Shown here piece after piece: positions 18,541-26,729 of a stretch of 64,000 nucleotides of DNA. The notes beneath the pieces were generated by a model, which did not search any database, was not told the DNA's origin, and saw nothing but the letters and a program-made list of their open reading frames with translations. The DNA comes from JANPBY01 sp963851405 (GTDB taxonomy: Bacteria > Actinomycetota > Actinomycetes > DATJPE01): positions 248,001-312,000 of the forward strand of contig CAWKPB010000005.1 in assembly GCA_963851405.1 (NCBI GenBank), given 5' to 3'. Position 1 is the first letter of the stretch; each line of letters starts with the position of its first letter. The position numbers were made by a program, and so were the translations under genes.

Positions 18541-19757
18541 ATGGCGAAGATCAAGGCGCAGGGCACGATCGTCGAGATGGACGGCGACGAGATGACCCGC
18601 ATCATCTGGTCGTTCATCAAGGAGCAGCTGATCCTGCCCTACGTCGATGTCGACCTCGACGTACTACGACCTCGGGATCGAGCACCGCGATGCGACCGAC
18701 GACCAGGTGACGATTGACGCGGCCCACGCCACGCAGCGAGTACGGCGTCGCAGTGAAGTGCGCCACGATCACGCCAGATGAGGCCCGGGTCGAGGAGTTC
18801 GGGCTCAAGCAGATGTGAACGCTCGCCGAACGGGACTATCCGCAACATCCTCGGCGGCGTGATCTTCCGCGAGCCGATCGTGATCTCCAACATCCCTCGG
18901 TTGGTGCCGAGTTGGACCAAGCCGATCGTCATCGGCCGGCACGCGTTCGGCGATCAGTACCGTGCCACGGACCTCGTGGTGCCTGGCGAGGGCACGCTCA
19001 CGCTGACCTACACGCCCAAGGATGGCGGCGAGCCGCTCGAGCTGAACGTTTTCGATTTCCCGAGCGGCGGTGTGGCGATGGCGATGTACAACCTCGACGA
19101 CTCGATCCGTGACTTCGCGAGAGCCTCGATGCGATACGGGCTCGGCCGCGGCTACCCCGTCTATCTCTCGACCAAGAACACCATCCTCAAGGCGTACGAC
19201 GGTCGGTTCAAGGACCTGTTCGCCGAGATCTTCGAGACCGAGTTCAAGGCCGACTTCGAGGCCGCGGGCATCACCTACGAGCACCGCTTGATCGACGACA
19301 TGGTCGCGGCGGCGATGAAGTGGGAGGGCGGCTACGTCTGGGCCTGCAAGAACTACGACGGCGACGTGCAGTCGGACACTGTTGCGCAAGGCTTCGGCTC
19401 GCTAGGCCTCATGACCTCCGTGCTGATGACACCGGACGGCGTACGGTCGAGGCCGAGGCGGCGCACGGAACGGTGACCCGCCACTACCGGCAGCACCAGC
19501 AGGGCAACCCGACGTCGACCAACCCCATCGCGTCGATCTTCGCGTGGACCCAGGGCTTGAGCCACCGCGGCCGGATGGATGAGACCCCGGACGTCACGCA
19601 GTTCGCGCAGACCCTTGAGCGGGTGTGTGTGGAGACCGTCGAGTCGGGCTCCATGACCAAGGACCTCGCCTTGTTGGTCGGCCCGGACCAGCCGTGGGAG
19701 ACCACGCAGGAGTTCCTGGCCAGCATCGACGCCAATCTGCAGAAGGCTATGGCCTAG
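18541..19757 (+). CDS. icd: NADP-dependent isocitrate dehydrogenase, frameshifted in its first third
   Basis: TCA-cycle enzyme of the dimeric, eukaryote-like IDH family. AGGA 6 bases before ATG 18541 supports the start (MAKIKAQGTIVEMDGDEMTR). Conserved blocks: YYDLGIEHRDATDDQVTIDA, SPNGTIRNILGGVIFREPI, KPIVIGRHAFGDQYRATD, KYPVY-type STKNTILKAYDG, and YDGDVQSDTVAQGFGSLGL. Frame breaks lie near 18663, 18728, 18818 (a more complex change turning the Trp of QMW into a stop) and 19442. The part from 18840 to 19440 is clean. Repaired length is about 405 residues, normal for the family. Confidence 0.9.
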
Positions 19758-19800
19758 AACGCTCCCGTCGGCTGCACGGTCGATGTCAAGGGGCGTGCGC

Positions 19801-21528
19801 TCAGGTGCCGAGTCGCGGGTCTCGGACTTCCCGACGGACTCGGTCGGCGGAGATGTCGTCGGGCTCTTCGCGCGCCAGCCGTTCGGCGTCGAGCCGGCGG
19901 TGATAGCGCGCGACCTCGTCGCTTCGACGGCCCTGGCCCCAGTTGAGGACGTCCCCGACCAGATCCGCCACCTCGGTCGCCGCCGCCTCGCCCCGATCGA
20001 CGGCCTCGATGGAAGCTCGGGTCCGGCGGGTGAGCACGTCGTCGAGTACCAACGCGCCTTCGTGCGCGGCCGCGTAGACGGCCTCGGCGCGCAGGTAACC
20101 GGGCGCCATCCGCAGCGGAGCTGCAAGCGATGGGTCGTCGACGACCAGGTCGAGTACGTCGCTCGCCAGCATTCCGTGGCGGTCGGCCAACCGCGCCACG
20201 GCGTCGGATCCCACCAACTCGGCGATGGGATGACGCTGGGCCGCTATCCGGATCTCCCCGCTGGTTCCAGCACCGAGCAGGGGCAACTCCGCCGTAGGGC
20301 TCGGCGGCAGCATTGGACGTGACCCATCGGAGGGGGCGGCGACCAGATCGATGGCGGCCGCGTCCACGGCGTCAGCGGCCATGACCCGGTAGGTCGTGTA
20401 CTTCCCGCCGGTGATCGTGACCAGACCCGGGAGCGGACGCCGCACGAGGTGCTCGCGGGACAGCTGGCTCGCCGTGAGCCCTTCTCGGTTCACCAGCGGG
20501 CGGAGCCCGGCGAAACTCGAGACCACGTCGCCAGGGGTGAGTGGTTCGCTCAGGACGGTGTTCACCTGCCCGAGCAGATAGTCCACGTCAGCGCGACTGA
20601 CAGCCGGATGGTCTGGGTCGAGCACCCAGTCGGTATCGGTGGTCCCGATCATCCAGCGATCGCGTCCCCACGGCAGGACGAACAGCACCGAGGTGTCGGT
20701 TCGCAGGATGAGCGCCGTGGATGAGTTGATGCGGTGCCCCGGAACGATCAGGTGCACGCCCTTGCTCGTCCGCACCTGCACCGGGTCGGGCACGCCCGCG
20801 AGCGTCTCGAAACCGGTCGCCCACGGGCCAACTGCCCCGATGACCACGCGGGCTCTCACCTCCAGATCGGTGCCGGACTCCGTGTCATGAAGCTGGGCCC
20901 CGACGACGCGTTGGCCGTCGGTAACCATGCCCGTCACGCGTACGCCGGACGCCACGGCTGCTCCCAGACCGGCCGCCGTTCGCACGACGGCCAACGTGTG
21001 GCGCGCGTCATCCACCTGCGCGTCGTGGTAGCGGATGGCGCCAGTCAGCGCGTCGTCTCGAAGGGAGGGGGCGAGCGCCAGGGCGGCCGTCTTGGACAGG
21101 TGGCGGTGGCGGGGAACGGCGGCAGACGTACCCGCGAGCGCGTCGTAGAGCGTGACTCCAGCGCCGACATAGGCCCGTTCCCACACTCGTCGCCGCAGCG
21201 GATACAAGAACGGGAGCGGTCGAACCAGGTGTGGGGCAATCGTCGTAATCAGTTGTCGCCGCTCGTGCAGGGCCTCGCGGACGAGTCTGAAATCCTTCTG
21301 CTCAAGGTAGCGGAGACCGCCATGGACCAGCTTGCTGGAGCGGCTGGAGGTGCCGCTCGCGAAGTCGCGCTGCTCGACCAGGGCCACGGAAAGCCCTCGG
21401 GCAGCCGCGTCGAGGGCTGCGCCAGCTCCGGTCACTCCGCCACCCACGACAAGGACGTCGAACCGTTCGGTAGTCATGCGTCGCAGGGCTGCCGCGCGCG
21501 TCGTCGGGTTGAGGCTGGAGGGGGCCAC
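19801..21528 (-). CDS. glpD: Aerobic glycerol-3-phosphate dehydrogenase
   Basis: FAD-dependent, membrane-associated oxidation of glycerol-3-phosphate to DHAP, feeding electrons to quinone. About 575 residues. FAD site VVGGGVTGAGAALDAA; the family block ASGTSSRSSKLVHGGLRYLE; substrate region LRPLVN and TITGGKYTTYRVMAADAVD; then the C-terminal helical domain. GTG 21528 is chosen because GGGAGGA precedes it by about 8 bases. The frame is open 19 codons further. Divergent from the CNNM gene with about 70 bp between. Confidence 0.94.
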   Translation of the reverse strand: MAPSSLNPTTRAAALRRMTTERFDVLVVGGGVTGAGAALDAAARGLSVALVEQRDFASGTSSRSSKLVHGGLRYLEQKDFRLVREALHERRQLITTIAPHLVRPLPFLYPLRRRVWERAYVGAGVTLYDALAGTSAAVPRHRHLSKTAALALAPSLRDDALTGAIRYHDAQVDDARHTLAVVRTAAGLGAAVASGVRVTGMVTDGQRVVGAQLHDTESGTDLEVRARVVIGAVGPWATGFETLAGVPDPVQVRTSKGVHLIVPGHRINSSTALILRTDTSVLFVLPWGRDRWMIGTTDTDWVLDPDHPAVSRADVDYLLGQVNTVLSEPLTPGDVVSSFAGLRPLVNREGLTASQLSREHLVRRPLPGLVTITGGKYTTYRVMAADAVDAAAIDLVAAPSDGSRPMLPPSPTAELPLLGAGTSGEIRIAAQRHPIAELVGSDAVARLADRHGMLASDVLDLVVDDPSLAAPLRMAPGYLRAEAVYAAAHEGALVLDDVLTRRTRASIEAVDRGEAAATEVADLVGDVLNWGQGRRSDEVARYHRRLDAERLAREEPDDISADRVRREVRDPRLGT

Positions 21529-21585
21529 CGATCCATCCTCCCTCACTGACAGGGCCAGGGCAGCCTGGGTGGTCCCCCTCCCCAC

Positions 21586-21591
21586 TACGCT
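21586..21591 (+). promoter_or_regulatory. Candidate -10 box of a leaderless CNNM/CBS transcript
   Basis: TACGCT lies 8 bases before ATG 21600 and no Shine-Dalgarno follows it. The same geometry is seen before purN and the HNH gene. -35 not visible. Confidence 0.33.
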
Positions 21592-21599
21592 GGTTACCC

Positions 21600-22919
21600 A
21601 TGAGCGGCGTGTGGATCAACGTCGCGCTGATCTTTGTGTTCATCCTGATCGGCGGTGTGTTCGCCGCGTCCGAGCTCGCCCTGGTGTCTCTGCGGGAAAG
21701 CCAGGTCCGGGCCCTGGCCGGGAAGGGCCGCCGTGGGCATGCGGTCGAACGACTCACTGCGCACCCCAACACCTTCCTGGCCGCACTCCAGGTGGGGGTC
21801 ACCCTCGCCGGGTTCCTCTCGGCCGCACTCGGCGCGGCGACCCTCACCGACGAGTTGGAGCCGGTGCTGGTCTCTTGGGGTGTGTCACCGTCGGTGGCGG
21901 GAGCCGTCGCGCTGGTGAGCATCACCATCGTGATCTCGTACTTCTCACTCGTCCTCGGTGAACTCGCCCCCAAGCGCCTGGCACTCCAGCGGGCGGAAGG
22001 GGTGTCCCTGGCTGTCGCGCCGGCCGTCGACTTCCTCGCCCGAGTCTTGCGTCCCGTGATCTGGCTGCTCTCCCGTTCGACGAATGTGGTGGTCCGGCTC
22101 CTGGGTGGGGACCCCTCGCAAAGGCGTGAGGAGATCTCGGCTGAGGAGCTGCGCAGCATCGTCTTGGCCAACCAGGAGTTGGGCGACGAGGAACGGCGCA
22201 TCGTGGAGGACGTCCTCGATGTCGGCGATCGACAACTGCGCGAGGTGATGCTGCCGCGCACCGAGGTCGATTTCCTGTCCGGTGCCATGCCGGTCGATCG
22301 GGCGATGCGTGAGTGTCGAGACAAACCACATTCCCGCTATCCGGTCGTCGCCAGGTCCGTGGACGAGGTGGTGGGCTTCGTCCATGTTCGGGACTTGTTC
22401 GCCCCCGACATCCCTCACCGATCGGCACGCGTTTCCGACCTCGCCCGCGAGGTGATGCTGCTCCCCGCAACGAAGCGGGTCCTCCCTGCCTTGTCGGAGA
22501 TGCGCGCGGCCGGCCACCATCTGGCCATCGTCGTGGACGAGTACGGCGGAACCGCCGGAATCGTCACGCTCGAGGATCTGGTCGAGGAGCTGATCGGCGA
22601 CATCCGAGACGAGTACGACGAGGCCGGCGGCGAGACGCGCTACCTGGTCGGTGGATCCTTCGAGGTTGAAGGCCTGCTCAACCTCGAGGACTTCGAGGAC
22701 GAGGTGGGATTCGCCCTCCCCGAAGGGCCGTACGAGACAGTCGCCGGCTTCATGGTCGCGACCCTCGGCCGGCTGCCCTCAGTCGGTGACGCGGTCGACA
22801 GCGATGGACATCGACTGTCGGTGCTCGAGCTTGATGGCCGTCGCATCTCGAGGGTCGGGGTCAGCGTCATGCAACCCCCCGCGGACCCCTCGCCCCCTGC
22901 GGACGACGAGGAGGCGTAG
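21600..22919 (+). CDS. CNNM/CorC-family membrane protein (DUF21, CBS pair, CorC_HlyC)
   Basis: 439 residues. Residues 1-190 are a DUF21 transmembrane domain (ILIGGVFAASELALVSL, GELAPKRLALQ). Residues about 210-330 are two CBS motifs (MLPRTEVDFL, VVDEYGGTAGIVTLEDLVEELIG), and residues 345-425 a CorC_HlyC domain. Often labelled hemolysin, but family work points to magnesium or other cation transport, with the CBS pair sensing adenine nucleotides. trpS follows 6 bp downstream, so co-transcription is likely. Confidence 0.92.
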   Translation: MSGVWINVALIFVFILIGGVFAASELALVSLRESQVRALAGKGRRGHAVERLTAHPNTFLAALQVGVTLAGFLSAALGAATLTDELEPVLVSWGVSPSVAGAVALVSITIVISYFSLVLGELAPKRLALQRAEGVSLAVAPAVDFLARVLRPVIWLLSRSTNVVVRLLGGDPSQRREEISAEELRSIVLANQELGDEERRIVEDVLDVGDRQLREVMLPRTEVDFLSGAMPVDRAMRECRDKPHSRYPVVARSVDEVVGFVHVRDLFAPDIPHRSARVSDLAREVMLLPATKRVLPALSEMRAAGHHLAIVVDEYGGTAGIVTLEDLVEELIGDIRDEYDEAGGETRYLVGGSFEVEGLLNLEDFEDEVGFALPEGPYETVAGFMVATLGRLPSVGDAVDSDGHRLSVLELDGRRISRVGVSVMQPPADPSPPADDEEA

Positions 22920-22925
22920 GTCAGA

Positions 22926-23951
22926 ATGACCGACGTGACCAGTGATGCACGCCCCCGGGTCTTCTCGGGCATGCAGCCCACGGCCGACTCCCTGCACATA
23001 GGCAACTACCTCGGCGCGCTGAGGCAGTGGGTGGCGCTGCAAGAAGACCATGAGACGTTCTATTGCGTCGTTGACCTGCACGGCATCACCGTCCCGCACG
23101 ATCCCGAAGACCTGCGAAGGCGTACCCGTGTGGTGGCCGCTCAGTACCTCGCGGGCGGAGTCGACCCCGACCGTTCGGTCCTGTTCGTCCAAAGCCAGGT
23201 CCCTGAGCACGCGGAGTTGGCCTGGGTGCTCGGCTGCATCACCGGGTACGGCGAAGCAAGCCGGATGACGCAGTTCAAAGACAAGTCGCAACGTCAGGGC
23301 AACGATTCCTCGAGCGTGGGCTTGTTTACCTACCCGGTGCTGATGGCCGCCGACATCCTCCTGTATCAGGCCGACCAGGTGCCGGTCGGGGAGGACCAAA
23401 GGCAGCACCTCGAGCTCACTCGGGACCTGGCGCAACGGTTCAACGCCCGTTTCGGGCAGACGTTCACCGTCCCAGAGCCGTACATCATGAAGCAGACCGC
23501 GAAGATCTACGACCTCCAGGTCGTCGACAAACAGATGTCGAAGAGCATTGGTGGGAGCGGTTGTTTGTGGCTGCTCGACGATCCTGCGGTGTCGGCGAAG
23601 CGGATCAGGTCGGCCGTGACCGACGCCGAGCGAGACGTCGTCTACGACCCGGTTGCCAAGCCCGGCGTGAGCAATCTGCTGACCATCTATTCGGCGTTGT
23701 CCGGCCGGACCATCGCCGAGCTGGAGGCGGAGTACACCGGGCGCGGCTACGGAGACCTGAAGAAGGATTTGGCCGAGGTGTACGTCGAGGTCGCCACGCC
23801 GTTCCGAGCCAGGACGATGGAGCTGCTCGATGACCCGACCGAGCTCGACCGAGTCCTCGCGACCGGTGCCCGGCGCGCCCGCGAGGTCTCGTCGAAGACC
23901 CTCGCCGAGGTCTACGAACGGGTGGGATTCCTTCCCGTCCCCCCCTCGTGA
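22926..23951 (+). CDS. trpS: Tryptophanyl-tRNA synthetase
   Basis: Class I synthetase charging tRNA-Trp. 341 residues. The HIGH-type motif is HIGNYLGALRQW; the KMSKS loop is KQMSKSIGG. GEDQRQHLELTRDLAQRFN and LMAADILLYQAD are typical of bacterial TrpRS. The stop overlaps the next start as GTGA. Confidence 0.97.
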   Translation: MTDVTSDARPRVFSGMQPTADSLHIGNYLGALRQWVALQEDHETFYCVVDLHGITVPHDPEDLRRRTRVVAAQYLAGGVDPDRSVLFVQSQVPEHAELAWVLGCITGYGEASRMTQFKDKSQRQGNDSSSVGLFTYPVLMAADILLYQADQVPVGEDQRQHLELTRDLAQRFNARFGQTFTVPEPYIMKQTAKIYDLQVVDKQMSKSIGGSGCLWLLDDPAVSAKRIRSAVTDAERDVVYDPVAKPGVSNLLTIYSALSGRTIAELEAEYTGRGYGDLKKDLAEVYVEVATPFRARTMELLDDPTELDRVLATGARRAREVSSKTLAEVYERVGFLPVPPS

Positions 23952-24526
23952 CCGACCAAGCGCAAGCCGGGGGTGCCGCCCGGGTAATCGGCGTTGCGAT
24001 CCCGATCGCAGAGCCGTACTGCTCAGAACTCCAAGCACACCGCGCGGACTTCGGTGACCCTCTTGCTCAGGCGATCCCGACCCACGTCACCTTGCTGCCA
24101 CCGGTGACCGTCGATGAGGTACTCATGCCCGAGATCGAGGGTCACCTGGAATCCGCCGCGGCTCAGCAGGCCTGCTTCGAGATCGAGCTCAGGGGGAGCG
24201 CGACCTTCCGGCCGGTCTCACCCGTGGTTTTCGTGCAATTGGCTCGGGGAATCTCCGGTTGCGAGCGGCTAGAGCGCGAGATCCGTTCGGGTCTGCTGGC
24301 CCGCGACTTGGAGTTCCCGTACCACCCGCACGTGACGGTTGCGCACGATCTGCCCGACCTGGTGCTCGACCGGGCCTTCGACGAGCTGGCCGGGTACCAG
24401 GCGGGATTCACCGTTCGCGAGTTCTGTCTGTATGAGCATGTGGCAGGAGTCTGGCGAGTCCAGCGGTCCTTTTCCTTGACCGCTCCCGAAGCAGGGGGGG
24501 CGGGACCCGCAGTTGTCGAGTCCTGA
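23948..24526 (+). CDS. 2'-5' RNA ligase/cyclic phosphodiesterase-like (2H) protein
   Basis: 192 residues with the two H-x-T signatures of the 2H phosphoesterase superfamily: THVTLLPP and HPHVTVAHDL. Members act on 2'-5' or cyclic RNA phosphates; the in vivo substrate is not known. GTG start overlaps the trpS stop, and the next gene begins 10 bp after its end, so it is part of a trpS operon. Confidence 0.85.
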   Translation: MTDQAQAGGAARVIGVAIPIAEPYCSELQAHRADFGDPLAQAIPTHVTLLPPVTVDEVLMPEIEGHLESAAAQQACFEIELRGSATFRPVSPVVFVQLARGISGCERLEREIRSGLLARDLEFPYHPHVTVAHDLPDLVLDRAFDELAGYQAGFTVREFCLYEHVAGVWRVQRSFSLTAPEAGGAGPAVVES

Positions 24527-24535
24527 GGCTGCTCC

Positions 24536-25534
24536 ATGAGTGCGCAAGCTCGAGCGGCCAAAGCCGCTGCGTGGTATGACCGCGCGAGCCGCTACGCGGT
24601 CGCCCGCCCGGGGCTGGCGCGAATCTGGCGAACTGCCGCTCGATATGTCGAGGTACGGATCAACCGGCTGGCCGGCTTCGTCACCTACTACGGATTCATG
24701 GGCCTGTTCCCGCTGGCGACCTTGGCCTTCGCAGTTGTAGGCGTGTTGGCCCGGTACGTGCCCCAACTCGACGATGCGGTTGACAGCACCATGCAAGACC
24801 AGGTTGCGGTCTTTGGCCTGAGCCCTGCGTTCGTCGATCAGTTCAAGAACGCGGCTGTGAGTTTGGGGCTGATCAGCCTGGGCTTTCTCATCTACGCGGG
24901 TGTCCGGTGGATCGAGGCACTCCGCGAGGCGATCGCCATCGTCAACGGGGGCGACCCACCGCGCGGGAACCTGACGCGGCGGATCGCCGCGGACCTCGTC
25001 CTTCTCCTCCTCCTTGGTCTGGTACTTCTGGCCTGGGTGGTGTTGTCGGTCATCACGACGACCTCAGCCAGTTGGTTGGCCGAGTCCGTAGGCTGGTCGT
25101 CGTTCGACGCTCCTGTACGGATCGCCGCCCTGGCGGTGTCCTTGCTGTCCGGCGCGCTGATCCTGGGACTGGTCATCCAGCGCCTCGCTGGGCGGCCGGT
25201 TTCAAGAGTTGCGCTGGTCAAGGGCGCGATCGTCGGTGCCGTGGGTCTCGAGGGACTGCGGTTGGGCGCGACCCTGATCATCGAGAACTCTCTGTCGAAC
25301 CCCGTCTACGGGATCTTTGCGGTGACGATCGGGCTGTTGATCTGGATCAATCTCACCGTCAAGTGGGTGCTGATCACCGCCGCCTGGGTGGCGGTGTACG
25401 AGGACGGTGGGCTGGGGACCTACAGCTTCCTACCGAGCCCGTCGGGCAGCGGCGATCAACCGCTGTCTGCTACGGGCGTCGCGGCGGCGTCCCCGGATGC
25501 TCCGCCAAGCGAGGACGGCTCCGGCTCCGAGTAG
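24536..25534 (+). CDS. YihY/BrkB-family inner membrane protein
   Basis: 332 residues with the YihY core: FVTYYGFMGLFPLATLAFAVVG, RWIEALREAIAIVNG, and five to six transmembrane segments, ending YGIFAVTIGLLIWINLTVKWVLITAAWVAVYED. The long-held RNase BN label is obsolete; function unknown. The Ser/Pro-rich C-terminal tail overlaps the 3' end of the convergent carboxypeptidase gene by 105 bp. Confidence 0.88.
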   Translation: MSAQARAAKAAAWYDRASRYAVARPGLARIWRTAARYVEVRINRLAGFVTYYGFMGLFPLATLAFAVVGVLARYVPQLDDAVDSTMQDQVAVFGLSPAFVDQFKNAAVSLGLISLGFLIYAGVRWIEALREAIAIVNGGDPPRGNLTRRIAADLVLLLLLGLVLLAWVVLSVITTTSASWLAESVGWSSFDAPVRIAALAVSLLSGALILGLVIQRLAGRPVSRVALVKGAIVGAVGLEGLRLGATLIIENSLSNPVYGIFAVTIGLLIWINLTVKWVLITAAWVAVYEDGGLGTYSFLPSPSGSGDQPLSATGVAAASPDAPPSEDGSGSE

Positions 25535-26686
25535 GAGGATCCCGGCCAGACGGGCTAGCGCCCAAGATGTGGTGGCTGTGGGAGCGCTGATGCCGGCGAC
25601 CGCGACGGTGTCCTCGGTCAAGGTGCCTGCGATCGGATCGGCGGATGCTTGGTCGGCAACGGGCGTACCCGCATCGGTTGCAGGGGTCACCAGCTCACCG
25701 ATCGGCGTGATGGCATCGGTGTGCTTGAAGCCCCACGTCAACAGGGCTGCGGCCGCGTCCCCGGTGGGTTGGTTGATCCCCATGAGCGTCACGATCAGGG
25801 TCCGGCCGCCGCGGGTGGCGGCGCCGATGAACGTGCGCCCGGCCAGGGTCGTGTAGCCGGTCTTGACACCGATGGCTCCTCGGTAGCCGGACCACAACAA
25901 AGGGTTCTGGTTGCCGATCTCAAAGGTCGCCCGTCGATGACCCTGCTTGGGCTTCCCTCCGGGGAGGTCGTACCTCATCGTCGTCACGTAGGTCTGGAAT
26001 TGCGGCAAAGCCAGTGCGGCCCGTCCGATCAGCGCCAGATCGTAGGCCGATGATGTCTGGCCCGGTCGGTCGAGACCGTGTGGACTCATGGCCACGGTGT
26101 CAGTCGCCTGCAGGCTGGCGGCTACCGCATTCATCTGCTCGAGGGTCGGGTGAACCCCGCCGTTGGCTGCGGCTAGCGCGTGCGCGGCATCGTTGCCCGA
26201 CGGGAGCAACATGGCGTAAAAGAGGTCCTTGATCCGGTACCGGGCGTTCTCGACCAGACCGGCGCGGCTGCCTTCGACGGCGACGTCGGCCCACTGTGTC
26301 CGGTAGGTCGACTTGGGGTCGAGCGCCGGGATCAAGGTGAGCGCGGTGAGCGTCTTCAAGGTGCTGGCTGGCGGGCGGGCGAGGTGCGGCGCCTTCGCAG
26401 CAAGGACCTCGCCGGTGTCCATGTCGGCGAGGACCCAGGACTTGGCCCGAATCTTGGGCACGGGGGCTGAGGCGCCGTCTGAGACCAGGACGCCTTGGCC
26501 GATCAGGCCTGGCCCCCCGACCGGTGTGGCGTCCGCGCTCGTCCGAATCCCCGATCCCGAGGCCGAGGCGGCCGAAGTCGCGTGCGCCATGTTCACCGGC
26601 ATGGTGAGCCCAGCGACGACAGCGAGGACGCACAGCCCCTTCGGGGCTGCACCGACGCGGCGGGTGCGGAGGCGGACGGTGGGCAT
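25430..26686 (-). CDS. D-alanyl-D-alanine carboxypeptidase (S11 family)
   Basis: Low-molecular-weight penicillin-binding protein that trims pentapeptide side chains of peptidoglycan outside the membrane. Active-site motifs in order: SxxK in PPASTLKTL, SxN in LPSGNDAAH, KTG in VKTGYTTLAG. Signal peptide after ATG 26686 (basic stretch then LCVLAVVAGLTMPVNMAHA). The C-terminal hydrophobic segment LARLAGILLLGAGAVLAW followed by basic residues anchors it. The frame is open 21 codons further upstream, without support. The last 35 codons overlap the YihY gene on the other strand. Confidence 0.93.
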   Translation of the reverse strand: MPTVRLRTRRVGAAPKGLCVLAVVAGLTMPVNMAHATSAASASGSGIRTSADATPVGGPGLIGQGVLVSDGASAPVPKIRAKSWVLADMDTGEVLAAKAPHLARPPASTLKTLTALTLIPALDPKSTYRTQWADVAVEGSRAGLVENARYRIKDLFYAMLLPSGNDAAHALAAANGGVHPTLEQMNAVAASLQATDTVAMSPHGLDRPGQTSSAYDLALIGRAALALPQFQTYVTTMRYDLPGGKPKQGHRRATFEIGNQNPLLWSGYRGAIGVKTGYTTLAGRTFIGAATRGGRTLIVTLMGINQPTGDAAAALLTWGFKHTDAITPIGELVTPATDAGTPVADQASADPIAGTLTEDTVAVAGISAPTATTSWALARLAGILLLGAGAVLAWRSIRGRRRDARSRQRLIAAARRAR

Positions 26687-26729
26687 GGCGGCGATCACAG
26701 TACCTGCGCCGGGTCCCCCGCTCCGACGG

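Noticed and set aside
16223..19757. True pseudogenisation of folD, mdh and icd
   Set aside because: Catalytic residues and full length are conserved across the frame breaks and the changes are almost all single-base indels, so consensus error is the better explanation.
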